DNA from: Calvatia gigantea
Lineage: Eukaryota > Basidiomycota > Agaricomycetes > Agaricales > Lycoperdaceae
Length of the DNA stretch: 64,000 nt
NCBI GenBank assembly: GCA_025093985.1
Contig: JACAAK010000010.1
Location: 1,017,501 to 1,081,500 of the forward strand
Direction: 5' to 3'
Part shown: positions 24,711 through 36,935 of the stretch, piece by piece
How positions within the stretch are numbered: position 1 is the stretch's first letter
Layout of the letters: the number at the start of each line of letters is the position of its first letter
Position numbers and translations under genes: made by a program
The notes under the pieces: model-generated
What the model was told of the DNA's origin: nothing
Database searches by the model: none
The model's input: the letters and a program-made list of their open reading frames with translations, nothing else

Positions 24711-25554
24711 GCCCACTGGTTACACGTAAGGTAATTCTGTCACTTCACTTACTGGTACTTATTTTTTGAATGGGTTTGCTGATCTTGGCTACAGCGTAGC
24801 TTCGTTCTGGCAGTACACCGACTCTGGTGCCAGCCCTGGTTATCAGGATGTTTGGAACGGCAATATGGCGGGTCTTCAACCGTGTGTGTGATGTGGACGA
24901 GTTTGCAGCTAGCTGACGTCGGTTCCTGGTTTTTCGAGTCATTCCTACAGCATGGTCAAGGGTTCATAAATCTCTGGAACCAGCCTCGCATGCGTATACT
25001 GCGAGTGGTGCGGGTACGAAGACGCAAGTGCTTGTCGTATATATTCCCGCATCAGCAATGTTGGAAAGAATACACAAATCTATTATTTGAACTACCTGAA
25101 CTTTGAGGATAAACGATAGATGGTGGTAATTCAACCACTTCACTGACGAGCGCTATGGTTTGCTAAACCATCTGAGAATTCCATAAATGCCCCGATCACC
25201 GGTTTATGTCATGGTAAATACGGAATGAGTTGATTGAGTTCCAGCGAGGTCGTGGTATCTTGCCCTCCGACAATCGCAAGATCGCAGCGACATTAATAAA
25301 GGTATGTCCTTATCCTCACCAATAGACTATGCTCCATTGTGGTTCGGATAGGTTAAACCTTCTCCAGGCTTTCTTCGGGCAAACCTCTAAGCAAAGGGTA
25401 CACCGTAAAAACCATCACAGTGGACGAAAAGTGCTCCGGCGTCAGTGGTAGCGAGCAGCCACTCTCATCTGCTCTCTGTACAAGGCCACGCTGGAAGCCC
25501 TTCGCCTCCTCACACGATTGCATGAGGTGGTACCAGGGAGTCCTCGATGCAGCA
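24711..25554. repeat. Inverted 0.84 kb segment inside module 2
   Basis: Compared with 13114-13965, this stretch lies in reverse orientation while both flanks stay direct. Its left part therefore carries the last GH25 exon on the plus strand (SFWQYTDSGASPGYQD, about 24800-24870), although the preceding GH25 exon stays on the minus strand at 25555-25800. The breakpoints fall at the exon 4 splice border of GH25 and in the P450-GH25 spacer near TCGATGCAGCA. Confidence 0.85.
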
Positions 25555-25858
25555 AAATAACTCGCCGATCATTGAAGCCCACCACACGATCCAGGAAGGG
25601 TTGTTGATTTGAAATCCGGTAGCATTACCGGTGTAAATCTTCCACCAGTCAGTCGTAGTGCAAATCACTGGATAGCACCATGTGCGGGAGAAGTAAGTGT
25701 TAGAGAAGTCGTGGATCCAGGAGGTCATAGCGGATTGGCTAAGGCCGTAGCAGATGTTAGCGCAATACAGGTTGTCTGTAAGAGAAAGAGCGCAGGTGAG
25801 TATTGAGGTATTGTAAAGTCATCTAAGTCAGAAATATTCACATCAATATCGAGGGCCC
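25555..25858 (-). pseudogene. GH25 muramidase remnant, copy 2
   Basis: Carries most of GH25 exon 4: SWIHDFSNTYFSRT, VICTTTDWWK and NATGFQINNP. The 3' end is cut by the inversion, where the GEL motif runs into unrelated residues. The 5' exons with the signal peptide and FARPD are absent. The remnant stops around the DIE codons and is followed within a few bases by membrane gene C, so about 1 kb present in module 1 has been lost. Confidence 0.78.
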
Positions 25859-25864
25859 GCTACT

Positions 25865-26970
25865 ATGATCCCTCAGTCGAAGATCCTGTCCTCTGTCACA
25901 GAAGAAAGCTATCTACCCTTGCACAACCAGATGATGTTCATGGTTGGGATCGTCATTGGTGTTCTCTTCTCTGGGATACTTGTTACCTTGGGAGTTTCTT
26001 CTCTCATACTTTTTAGAGTATCCTCGAAGAGAGGTACATTATCAAGGTAAGGTCAACTTTTATGTATATATACCATTGTGCTATTATTTCTCGTTATTGC
26101 CTTCGAAGCCCAGGCATTCGTTATGTGCAGTGCCCCCATCCTACTGTTCCAGTCGCCTCGTGGAGTGCTAGATACTATTGATACGTTACTGAAAGCTTCA
26201 AATGCGACCATCACAGTCATCTGGGGTTTGACGGATGGGCTCTTGGTGAGCACAGTAATACCTTTTCCCCCATGAGCCTATGTGATTATTGTTGCGAGGT
26301 ATGGAGGTGTTTCATGGTCCAAAGGGCAATGGGGCGGAGCTTGTCGAAATGGGGAAACACATTCTGGATCTTTCCAGCTTGCCTATGGGGTTTCGGAGTT
26401 GGTATGTGAAGGGGAACCTAAACGAGCAGATCACTCACCTCGACACTAGCTGCAGGGGCAACAGCTAGCGTATTGTCTGGTGTGACACCAAATTATCATC
26501 ACAAGCTATTTGATATCACCGGTGCCATAACGCTCGCCTTGAACGCAGTTTTGAACCTCTATGCGGCTTTTTTTCATCTCTGCCCGTCTACTCCTGCACA
26601 GACGAATGGTGATAGCATGTGTAGGAGATAAGGCACCAGTGGCACAACACCTCTACCTTGTTGGGATTTTCTTGGAGTCTGCTGCTGTTAATATACCAGT
26701 TACGATTGCTGCTGCAGTCGGAGTGGGGACACGAAGTTTCTTTGGAACGGTCATTGTGCTGATCGCCCCAGCAGGTCAGGTATGTTGACGCACCTCCGGA
26801 AAGGGTTTAGCACACTATGATACTGATGTGTTGATGACCAGGCGCTGGCATCCGTGTTAATCATACACCAAGTAGCTCTTGGTAGAGCGTTCAGCCAGAA
26901 GAGAGGGGCTGAAATCCAGGAACTGATGAAGTCGACAGACGGCAGCAGTTCTGGAAATCCGGAAAATTGA
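25865..26970 (+). pseudogene. 7TM-like fungal membrane family, copy C
   Basis: The same four-exon plan. Exon 1 starts MIPQSKILSSV and contains VLFSGILVTLGVSS; exon 2 has VWRCFMVQRAMGR and SKWGNTFWIFPACLW; exon 3 has ISARLLLHRRMVIA; exon 4 has LIIHQVALGRAFSQK and ends at TGA 26968-26970. Two lesions are visible. One is an in-frame TAA after GTLSR, where copy D has a Gln codon. The other is a run of seven Ts near 26570 where the frame needs six. It is likely a pseudogene, convergent to intact copy D. Confidence 0.75.
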
Positions 26971-28785
26971 TATCCTGATAATAGAATGTATCTGTAAAAT
27001 TCATAATGCACAGATTACTGCGTCGTCCATTTCGGAGTAATCGTACATCAGCGAAGGACCGTCTTTCGTTCGAGAGAAGTAAAACCACAGATTTGTAAAG
27101 ATTTCTATTGTGCACAAATCTGTGACTTTACTTTCTCCCGAAATGTTTTTTGGCTCATTCACGTGATCGTGTTGCTTCTGATCTCCAGTCCTTACTTTGC
27201 TTGGGTGGGTTCAGGTGGGTCCCGACAGTCGTTCATATATCAAGCGGATCACAGGCAAGCACTCATCATCCGAAATTCCCGCGAAAGCCCATGTTTGACC
27301 CAAATCCAGGAAGTCCACTCGCACGTCAGGACAACGACCACCAATGGTTAGTAGTGTCACCAGTACCCCCAACACTACAAGCGACCACTGCCGAAGATTG
27401 GGAGGTCAAAATTCTGCTGGGTGACCCCGGATTCATGAGCATGCTAAAGCCGCCCACTGGAAAGACACCACTGCTATTTCGTGTAAATGACTTTCGTTGC
27501 GCATAGGCGATTAGCATGGAACTTTCACAGCCTATAGTTCACAGCACAAGATGCAGGACCGTTGGGTTCACATCCTGGAATCCCACTTGCGCACGCTCGG
27601 AAGCTGTCTCAATTTGCGTCACTCGGCTTACCTTCGTCTTGGCCTACTACCCCATCGGACGTCGCCGCGGGAGTGTACCAGACTCGCGCATTACGTTCAA
27701 GGCCGCCTATCCAGTCGCCAGGACAGCTTTATGAGTAGTTCGTTTCAGTTGGTTGAACCTTTGCGCATGGTCGGGGTTCCGGGGACATGTTACTTTTTTT
27801 GTGGAGCATTCGGGGGTGTGCAAAGGGCTCCTTAGGCGTATTAGGGAGGCTGGCGACACACTTGTGGAGATGTATGAGGAATGATGGAGAGTAGAGGAGA
27901 ATGGACGGGTGGTCAAGGAAAGATGTGAGCACTCCGCCGTGAGTGATTCTCAATGTTTTCTAAACGTCCGTCGTTAACCAGAGAGTATTGAAGGATAGAC
28001 TACTTTGAGTTATCAGGGGTACTAGAGTACACTTGGCACATTTTCAGGAATTTGGGGGGGGGGGGCGGCCCGGATGTTGAATGTTGAACGTTGAACGTTG
28101 AACAACCACCTTGGCGATTCGCCCATTTTCACCCAGATCTCTTGGACATGGTTGAGGGTATCGACGTGTATATCAGCTTCCCGAAGGCTCATGTACATTC
28201 TCGCTCTATCGATCTCTGCATCTCAGGCCTAAAGGATTCGACCAATAGAAGCACTACCGTGTCGGAGCCGAAGTCTACTTATTCTAATTCCCATAGTGCA
28301 TGACATGCCATGACATTGATCAAGATCGTCGAAGATAGAGAAGTTAACAAATTCTGCCCTTACGCCTCTGCTCCTAGAGATGGAAGCAAAATATACCATA
28401 TGAGCCGCGCCCTTCCCGGTTACTGGATCAATGGATCGTGCGTGGTACCCACCCCATCTCCACCCCCAACGCAGAATTCTGCTTTGTCCCACCCACCACT
28501 CCTTCCAATTTCCCAAACCATTAAAGGGACAGACCTTCACAACCTTGACATCATCCGAGATACGGAGGTGGAGGCTCAGCGCTCAGCTGTCGGTCCTGGA
28601 ATGGCTGAGTCCCATGCAGGCAAGAGGGTAAGATCCAAAAGTTAGGGAAAGCCGATGATTATTGCATTGTAAGGTGGCCATCCGAGAAAATGCATTTTAA
28701 TCTTTTGGACGAAGACGGGCGACGTGACGTGATTTCGTGAGTTTAACAACTGGTCTATTATTCGAGCGTCCATACACATCCTTTG
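26971..28785. other. Spacer between convergent membrane genes C and D
   Basis: No gene recognised. The segment 26401-27497, which begins in copy C intron 2, is repeated nearly identically at 32293-33387. The segment 27528-28320 matches 17528-18330 from module 1. A G run occurs at about 28057 and a short repeat of TTGAACGTTGAACGTTGAAC near 28085. Confidence 0.6.
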
Positions 28786-29837
28786 TCACGCAGCTGATTG
28801 CAGATTTTCAGAGATACTGCGCTCCCTCGTTTCCATCAGCTTCTTAATTCCATCCTCTCTCTGTCGGCTAAATATTCGCCCCAAAGCTGCTTGATGGATG
28901 ATTATTACCGACGCAAATACCTGATGGATGACCGGTTGAACTTTAGCATGTCAGACTGTCGCTAAGAATAGATTCACTCACTTGACTTGCGGCAACAATT
29001 GGTAACATGGTGCGCTCGAGGGTAATTCTTCCAGTCCCAGCTCCAACTGCAGCGACAGTCACAATAGGTAGATTGATAGCGGCTGACTCCAGAAAGATCC
29101 CAACAATGTAAATGTGTTGTGTTGCTAGGGCTTTATCCCTCATGCATGCCAGTACCATACGTCTATGGAGGAGTAGCCGGATGCTGATAAAGAGAGTTGC
29201 ATAGAGGTTCAAAACCAAGTTGCCCGCGAATGCTGAAGTAGCGAGTGTACTGAACCAGGCAGTCTGATTCAACACAGTCGTTGCAATGCCCATGGCTAGG
29301 GGTGAGAGTTAGTGGTGGGTTCCCGAAAACATTTGTTTCGTACCAAATGTTATGGCCCATAAACCAGCTGGAAAGAACCAGAGTATATTACTCCATTTTG
29401 ATGAGTTATGACTCAATACAGTCTGGACCATAAAGCACCTCCACACCTTGAATAGGTTATGACGGTGTCAAAGCAGACAATGGGGAGCGACGCACAAGGA
29501 GACTATCCGTCAAACTAATTACGAGCACTAGGGTCGCGTTAAAGACCTTGTCTGATATAGCGAGAATTTCGTTTCCTTTGTCTACTGATTGGAACAGGAG
29601 TACGATGGAGAAGTTGACATAAAAGAGTGCCTGGACTTGCAAAGCGACGCCGAGAAATAACAACACGATAGTATAGATGCGTAGGAGGTTATCCTGTCTT
29701 GACAAGGAGTCTCTTTTCGACGACAAAAGCAGGATGGAAGAAATCCCCAAAATGACGACCATGCCAGAGAGGAAAATACCGATGGAAGTCCCAATCATGA
29801 GTTCCAGCCTACCGCGCAGGGAAGTATGCAGCTTCAT
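28786..29837 (-). CDS. 7TM-like fungal membrane protein, copy D (intact)
   Basis: Uncharacterised multi-pass membrane protein family common in Agaricomycetes; function unknown. The exons are 29496-29837, 29344-29446, 28982-29295 and 28786-28920, totalling 894 nt or 297 residues, with all junctions GT-AG. Hydrophobic segments include SIGIFLSGMVVILGISSILL, IYTIVLLFLGVALQVQALF, ILWFFPAGLWAITF, NLYATLFISIRLLL and VTVAAVGAG. Family signatures are VWRCFMVQ at the start of exon 2, LLLHRRMV, FLESAAINL, and IIIHQAALGRIFSRQ at the start of exon 4. Exon 3 has exactly 314 nt, as in copies F and H. The C-tail after the last helix is charged and probably cytosolic. Confidence 0.8.
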
Positions 29838-31141
29838 TACAGTGAGACCACGGAAGATAGTGTGTACTCTCTTCCTTGGGGTCCTTGTCCCTAGTTTTTG
29901 GGATCGCGGTGACGGTGTTATTGGCACCCCCTCCCATTGCCACCCCAGATATATAAGAGAGGCGTGATAAGTATCAAGACCCAAGGGCCTTGCTCGTATA
30001 ATTTTAATGCACATTAATCGCAGCTAGTGACAAGAGGTCTGACAGGCCCGATGGCAACCATAAAATAATACTCGCGAATGGGCTGTCCTCCGATCCTCCA
30101 TGTCATGGCTGATTCTGCAGTAGCTCGAGCCCAGTACTGCGAGTATTGGGTTGAGTTCCCCCACCGGATTGGACCTAGGCCGAAGAGCCTCCCGTGTCCA
30201 AATCAGTTGTAAGAGTATCTTTCTATATCCAGGGAGTATGCCGCGCTTTTTTGAACTCGCCATCTATCAATCGATGAGTAACTCATCTCAACCGGCATCA
30301 AATAGCCGGGGGATGAGTACCTGACACCAGCCTCACAGCAATTTTCGGTCCCGAGCCCCTTTCGAACTCGAGTATTTGTAGCCGTTTCTCTTGACTGGCA
30401 CTGACTTTGCCTCTCCGGCATTCGCCCTGGAAAGCATGCTTCTCCATCCACGGACCCCCCGGCGATGGCGTTGGGTATCGGTTTTCTGCCTTTGTTCTAC
30501 TCCGAATACTTTGTGAGTGAAGCTACTATGGACGAAAGTGTACCTCCTGGCAATACCCAACGAGTTGATCTATTAGCACATGCCTGTCACGTAGCTGTTC
30601 CAGGACCTGGACAGCTAATCATTGCGCAGTCCGCAAGGCGCTGAGTTGGGACAACAAGGAGTATAAAAGCAAGCCAAAATTTGCGCGGATAAATGGCCCG
30701 GAACGCAAGTTCGGTCTGGTATTCTCGTGCGTCGTAAACTTTTAAATACATGGTTCAAATATGAGTGGTCAACCCAGGTACGACGTAATGGAACGAGGAT
30801 GGAATAACCGGGTACAAGATCTCGGTGGCCAAAAACTCCCGCTGATGTTGTTAACACAGAATCAGGAATGGGCATGGCTCCACAGATTGTTCATTTTTAG
30901 CGACAGTGGCTGTGCACGTAGTAATGGGATAAGAGTGTCAATTAGCTGGAGAATTTTGAGTTGTGATTCGTATCGTCGGGTGTACAGGATGATCGAATAG
31001 ATTGCGTGAACATTCGGCGTCGGAAATCGAGCACCCAGAACATCGCTCGTGCGTGAATGCCGTCTATATATACCGTGGTGTCTCTCACCATGGCGAACCT
31101 CGGATACTTGCTCCGCCACCGGTTGAGCCCCCATTGTTGAG
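29838..31141. other. Spacer between membrane gene D and Sec24 fragment S2
   Basis: No gene recognised. From 29875 it is the left part of the 6.4 kb tandem duplication and is nearly identical to 38813-40082. The start of copy D itself lies outside the repeat, which is why the second unit has no membrane gene. Confidence 0.6.
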
Positions 31142-32292
31142 CTATGACATTGCGGGGATCATTAGGCATGAATTTCCAATATTAGCTGCTGATGACAGAA
31201 TTTGACTCACTATGTTAGATATCTGTTTATGTAACACAGCCAGGTCTGGTTATCAATCGTCAGTAGGAGCGGAAAACAGAGGGACTGAACTGAACACACA
31301 ATCAACGTGAGACATAGCAGAGTTATTCTGGTCCTCGACGAGCATGTCGCTAAACTCTATCTCGGCCGCGTCTTGGTTCTGTCTGGCCATGAAGATCTTG
31401 GGCTTACGACCACCGCGAGCGGATATGCGGTTTGCGAGGATGTTGTGGACCTGTGTTGAAAGTGGTGTGGGCAAGCGGGGGAGGTGGTACTAAGTGGAGG
31501 TGTGTTAGTGTCGTATTACATCCTTGTATGGCGAAGACAATACCAATCGAGGATCTAGCGACATGAAATCATCGGTCCCGAAAAGATCTTGTAAAAGTTG
31601 TGGTGACACTCCAGTCCCAACCCAGAATATCATCAGCTCGTCGTTGTCTATTGTCCACCCAAACAGCCACCACCTTAGAAAGTCGCTCATAACACGTTAA
31701 GAAGAGACGCACCGATTAGGTATATCCCACCACTCTCCATGAAGAAATGGCTGTTCCGCATTAACGATGGCATTTGGATCTTTTCGTACTCGTATCGTGT
31801 CACGCTACTATCTGTAGCAGCGGGGTTGGGATTGGGGTAATCGACGGTATGGATTTGGGGGAGAGCAATTCTATCGTCGAGATCATGGAGAGCGAGAAGC
31901 CGCGGGTAGAGGGCGTGCATGAGGTCCCGTGGGGAGAGGGAGAGGAAGCGGTAAGCTGCGAAGTTTCGAACATCGGAAGAAACGTGACGCCCTTTTGAAG
32001 GAGGTTAGATTAAAGGGAGCAAGAGAAAGGGACCACCCGATATACCTTTGAGGGGTTTAGATTTGAGTAGGGCAAGGACCAGAGCCGGGAGGGCTTTGAA
32101 GGCTTCTGGAATAATGAGCTGTGCCTTAGGGTCAGCAGATGAGCTCAACAATGGCGAGAGAGTGTACCTGAGACGCGCGAGACGCAGTTGCACATTTAGT
32201 TCGATAACCCAGCAGAATTGCAGAACATTTTTCTGTTAGTTCCTCCCGGATTGCGCTTAGTTTCTGCTTGCCCATGTTCACCATGGCTTGAA
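31142..32292 (-). pseudogene. SEC24 C-terminal fragment S2
   Basis: Exons from [19 protein letters not shown] to the C-terminus: [36 protein letters not shown], the gelsolin-like [38 protein letters not shown] and [10 protein letters not shown]. It matches the 3' third of S3 and S4 nearly base for base. At 32292, exactly at the intron edge in front of MVNMGK, it joins a copy of membrane-gene C sequence, so it has no 5' part and no promoter of its own. Confidence 0.82.
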
Positions 32293-32860
32293 GGTATGTG
32301 AAGGGGAACCTAAACGAGCAGATCACTCACCTCGACACTAGCTGCAGGGGCAACGGCTAGCGTGTTGTCTGGTGTGACACCAAATTATCATCACAAGCTA
32401 TTTGATATCATCGGTGCCATAACGCTCGGCTTGAACGCAGTTTTGAACCTCTATGCAGCTTTTTTCATCTCTGCCCGTCTACTCCTGCACAGACGAATGG
32501 TGATAGCATGTGTAGGAGATAAGGCACCAGTGGCACAACACCTCTACCTTGTTGGGATTTTCTTGGAGTCTGCTGCTGTTATATACCAGTTACGATTGCT
32601 GCTGCAGTCGGAGTGGGGACACGAAGTTTCTTTGGAACGGTCATTGTGCTGATCGCCCCAGCAGGTCAGGTATGTTGACGCACCTCCGGAATGGGTTTAG
32701 CACACTATGATACTGATGTGTTGATGACCAGGCGCTGGCATCCGTGTTAATCATACACCAAGTAGCTCTTGGTAGAGCGTTCAGCCAGAAGAGAGGGGCT
32801 GAAATCCAGGAACTGATGAAATCGACAGACGGCAGCAGTTCTGGAAATCCGGAAAATTGA
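32293..32860 (+). pseudogene. 7TM-like membrane family, copy E (exons 3-4 only)
   Basis: Exon 3 and exon 4 of copy C in duplicate, ending at TGA 32858-32860. The T run near 32460 has six Ts and keeps the frame of FFISARLLLHRR, unlike copy C. One A is missing near 32581, where copy C reads through AAVNIPVT. The two near-identical copies therefore carry different lesions. There is no exon 1 or 2. Confidence 0.75.
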
Positions 32861-33387
32861 TATCCTGATAATAGAATGTATCTGTAAAATTCATAATGCA
32901 CAGATTACTGCGTCGTCCATCCCGGAGTAATCGTACATCAGCGAAGGACCGTCTTTCGTTCGAGAGAAGTAAAACCACAGATTTGTAAAGATTTCTATTG
33001 TGCACAAATCTGTGACTTTACTTTCTCCCGAAATGTTTTTTGGCTCATTCACGTGATCGTGTTGCTTCTGATCTCCAGTCCTTACTTTGCTTGGGTGGGT
33101 TCAGGTGGGTCCCGACAGTCGTTCATATATCAAGCGGATCACAGGCAAGCACTCATCATCCGAAATTCCCGCGAAAGCCCATGTTTGACCCAAATCCAGG
33201 AAGTCCACTCGCACGTCAGGACAACGACCACCAATGGTTAGTAGTGTCACCAGTACCCCCAACACTACAAGCGACCACTGCCGAAGATTAGGAGGTCAAA
33301 ATTCTGCTGGGTGACCCCGGATTCATGAGCATGCTAAAGCCGCCCACTGGAAAGACACCACTGCTATTTCGTGTAAATGACTTTCGT
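32293..33387 (+). repeat. Transplanted 1.1 kb copy of 26401-27497
   Basis: Begins at the donor of copy C intron 2 (GGTATGTGAAGGGG) and ends at GACTTTCGTTG. It is nearly identical to 26401-27497 and wedged between two copies of SEC24 3' sequence. Either edge shows at most one or two bases of shared sequence, as expected for end joining, template switching or misassembly. Confidence 0.85.
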
Positions 33388-36300
33388 TGGACAGCGATAT
33401 TTGACTCACTATGTTAGATATCTGTTTATGTAACACAGCCAGGTCTGGTTATCAATCGTCAGTAGGAGCGGAAAACAGAGGGACTGAACTGAACACACAA
33501 TCAACGTGAGACATAGCAGGTTATTCTGGTCCTCGACGAGCATGTCGCTAAACTCTATCTCGGCCGCGTCTTGGTTCTGTCTGGCCATGAAGATCTTGGG
33601 CTTACGACCACCGCGAGCGGATATGCGGTTTGCGAGGATGTTGTGGACCTGTGTTGAAAGTGGTGTGGGCAAGCGGGGGAGGTGGTACTAAGTGGAGGTG
33701 TGTTAGTGTCGTATTACATCCTTGTATGGCGAAGACAATACCAATCGAGGATCTAGCGACATGAAATCATCGGTCCCGAAAAGATCTTGTAAAAGTTGTG
33801 GTGACACTCCAGTCCCAACCCAGAATATCATCAGCTCGTCGTTGTCTATTGTCCACCCAAACAGCCACCACCTTAGAAAGTCGCTCATAACACGTTAAGA
33901 AGAGACGCACCGATTAGGTATATCCCACCACTCTCCATGAAGAAATGGCTGTTCCGCATTAACGATGGCATTTGGATCTTTTCGTACTCGTATCGTGTCA
34001 CGCTACTATCTGTAGCAGCGGGGTTGGGATTGGGGTAATCGACGGTATGGATTTGGGGGAGAGCAATTCTATCGTCGAGATCATGGAGAGCGAGAAGCCG
34101 CGGGTAGAGGGCGTGCATGAGGTCCCGTGGGGAGAGGGAGAGGAAGCGGTAAGCTGCGAAGTTTCGAACATCGGAAGAAACGTGACGCCCTTTTGAAGGA
34201 GGTTAGATTAAAGGGAGCAAGAGAAAGGGACCACCCGATATACCTTTGAGGGGTTTAGATTTGAGTAGGGCAAGGACCAGAGCCGGGAGGGCTTTGAAGG
34301 CTTCTGGAATAATGAGCTGTGCCTTAGGGTCAGCAGATGAGCTCAACAATGGCGAGAGAGTGTACCTGAGACGCGCGAGACGCAGTTGCACATTTAGTTC
34401 GATAACCCAGCAGAATTGCAGAACATTTTTCTGTTAGTTCCTCCCGGATTGCGCTTAGTTTCTGCTTGCCCATGTTCACCATGGCTTGAAAAAAAAAAAA
34501 CAGATTAAATGACCAGCTCGAAAATACCCCCGAATGTGACAGACACTCACCCTCGCGAGTAAGCCGGCAAAGCACAATATCCATATCCGCAAACTGGAAC
34601 ACGTTCCCAGCCAAATCGACTACTTGTAGTGCGAGATTAACCACGCGTACTCTCCGTTCACCCCACACTGTCGTATACAGCGTCGCACACTGGAAAAACG
34701 CATACTCTCTGGCACTGAGAGTCCCCGAGTGTTCGAAATCGGCCATAACCGTTTTGTCTGCGTCTAGGATACCTAAATCGAGATCCGTTGGGTTTTTCTG
34801 AACGAAGTTCCCATAATGTTTCGTTATTTTAAGACCTGAAGATTTTCCAGCGAGTCTAAGTGACGATCGATGGTAAGACTGGAAAAGACCATACCAGAAG
34901 AACACCGGAATCGCATCACGATATTATACCCCTGGTATCTTCTCATTACCCTCTGCAGTTGCGACTCCAAAGCCACTGCATCTTTGGAAAAATCAAACCT
35001 CGGATGGAAAAACATCTCTCCGCCAGTCTGGCTAGCAACAGCGCCGACGGACCCGATATCCATGTACTTAACAGGGGCTAGGAACATGCTCACGCCTATT
35101 CCTTCCTCCGCTAGCTCCTCACCAATCTCGAGCCAGGCTACGTCGCGAGGTTTGTGTAAGGTTTTTTCTTTGTCGGTGTCGTAGAGGTCGGATTCGTGAG
35201 GCACGCCTGGAAGGGCACCGATGCCAGTGTTGGGAAGCGTCGATTGGAATATGATAGCGTGTCCACCGCGCCCTGTCTGGAGTGGTTGTTAGTTGCAAAG
35301 GGATGATGGATGGATGGAAGCTGATGAAGAGGCGTACGAGTGATGCTAGGATGCCATGGAGTGCAGAACCTAGTGACGAGTCTATTGAGGGGTAATCCGC
35401 AAAACGTCGTGGCAGTGCGTCTAGAAGGGCCCCGATAGTATGTCTAGTTGAAGTCAGCATATAGCAAATATCAAGCGTGTTGTGGACAGCACCTTCGGTC
35501 AATAGGATCTACAAACAATCCATCTCGAAGTGGGACAAACACTTCTTCTAAATCCGCAACAACGAGCATAGGTGCGAGGTCTGACTAAACCGTGCATGAA
35601 TTAGCAGCCGCCCAAATCGAGAAGTGTATTCGCACATTTAAGTCGTAGAAGTGTAATGTTAGATCATAAGTCAATATTGCAATTTGGCTCGCAGCAGGGA
35701 AGCAAGGTTCTAGCTGTTGGCCGTCAAGGCCTGTGCCCCCATACAACACCATCTTGAGCAGGTCGCACGCCGTTTTCAGGAAACCAGTTTCAATCGCGTC
35801 ATGGGATACGTCGAAGGCGAATATATAATTTATGGGCACGGGTTTCTTGGATCGGATCCTGTCGGAGGAGGTTCAACCGAAAAGTACGAAGGATTGATTT
35901 TGGGGGGCGGGTGCTGGGCCCAGTAATCCTCGGATACTACAAAGTCAACAGTTCCTCGGTTGAGCTCTGGCCGTGATGCATGATCCGTTCGTAGCATATT
36001 CGCGTCAAGATTGGAGAAATAATCCGTCGAGACTGGAGATGGGATATTGTGCACTTAATTGCGGGCGGGCGGGTGGATATAACCTGTTACAGACGTACCT
36101 TCGGTCTCATGGCCACAAAGGTTGCATTTCCACCTCATGCCTCCTGCGACCCATGTACACCAGGGGTTGACATAGCCCCTACACTTCCCGCACCGTGCAG
36201 GTCCTGTAGGACCCAAATCCACAACGGGAACAGTTTCCTCCCGCGGATCCAAATCCACAAAGGGTTGTACGACCACAGAAAGGGGTATTGCGCAATCGCT

Positions 36301-36760
36301 CGCAAGCCGCGAGCTTGAGGGTACATTCCATGTTGTGGTTCGGATGAATTTGGGATGCATTCCAGTAACACAGACACCCACCCTGATCAACAGCAACAAA
36401 TTCGGAAGTCGATAAAGGCACATGAGCACCTGGAAGCGTCATATAAGTCTTGTCCTCCCATGCTTGACGATCTGCTTCAATAGCCTCGATAGGAGATGGA
36501 ACCTGACTGGGCTCGATGCGCGGCCGTAGACCTGAAAGGTGGGCATTAGATATTGTTCTGAGATATGATTGATAGAGGCACATACCTTGGAAGCCAAGTC
36601 CGGCGGTGTGTGGGGGTTGTGGGATGTGGTTCTGCATCGGCATGAATGGATTTCTATTCCACCTCCCAAGCCCCTCTCCGGGCCGCTCGAACATTGTTTG
36701 GTTGCATCCTCCGCAACAAATATTACGGAACCTGTGTTTGTGCCAACTGAACACATCCAT
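33388..36760 (-). pseudogene. SEC24 copy S3, nearly full length but decayed
   Basis: COPII coat subunit Sec24 layout on the minus strand: [31 protein letters not shown], the zinc finger CGKC...CNLC, the trunk ([20 protein letters not shown]), beta-sandwich, helical and gelsolin-like parts. Compared with S4 it has a 47 nt deletion near 36356 that removes the acceptor of the intron before SPKFIRTT, a 5 nt insertion (GGATC) near 35852 before the KPVPINYIF stretch, and a 1 nt loss near 33517 in [12 protein letters not shown]. The last codons are also cut off at 33388 by the transplanted segment. It is almost certainly non-functional. Confidence 0.85.
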
Positions 36761-36935
36761 CCAGCGTCAGTGGCCAATCGAACATATCTGCTTATATCTT
36801 GACGCGATTATATGGTCTAAAATGACCTTTCAAGCCTACACAAAATCTGTTGAACCTCCTATTTCTGGGCTTGTATGTCGTTAATCCAGTTTTTGACTGA
36901 TCCCGGTACATTCAACCTGAGTCAAGTATTACTTA

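Noticed and set aside
29457..30014. Extended open frame upstream of membrane gene D
   Set aside because: The extension beyond the ATG at 29837 has no counterpart in the other family members; the ATG start gives the family length.
36179..36760. 193-codon minus-strand frame at the 5' end of SEC24 S3
   Set aside because: The second half is out of the Sec24 frame because of the 47 nt deletion. It is a product of the lesion, not a separate gene.
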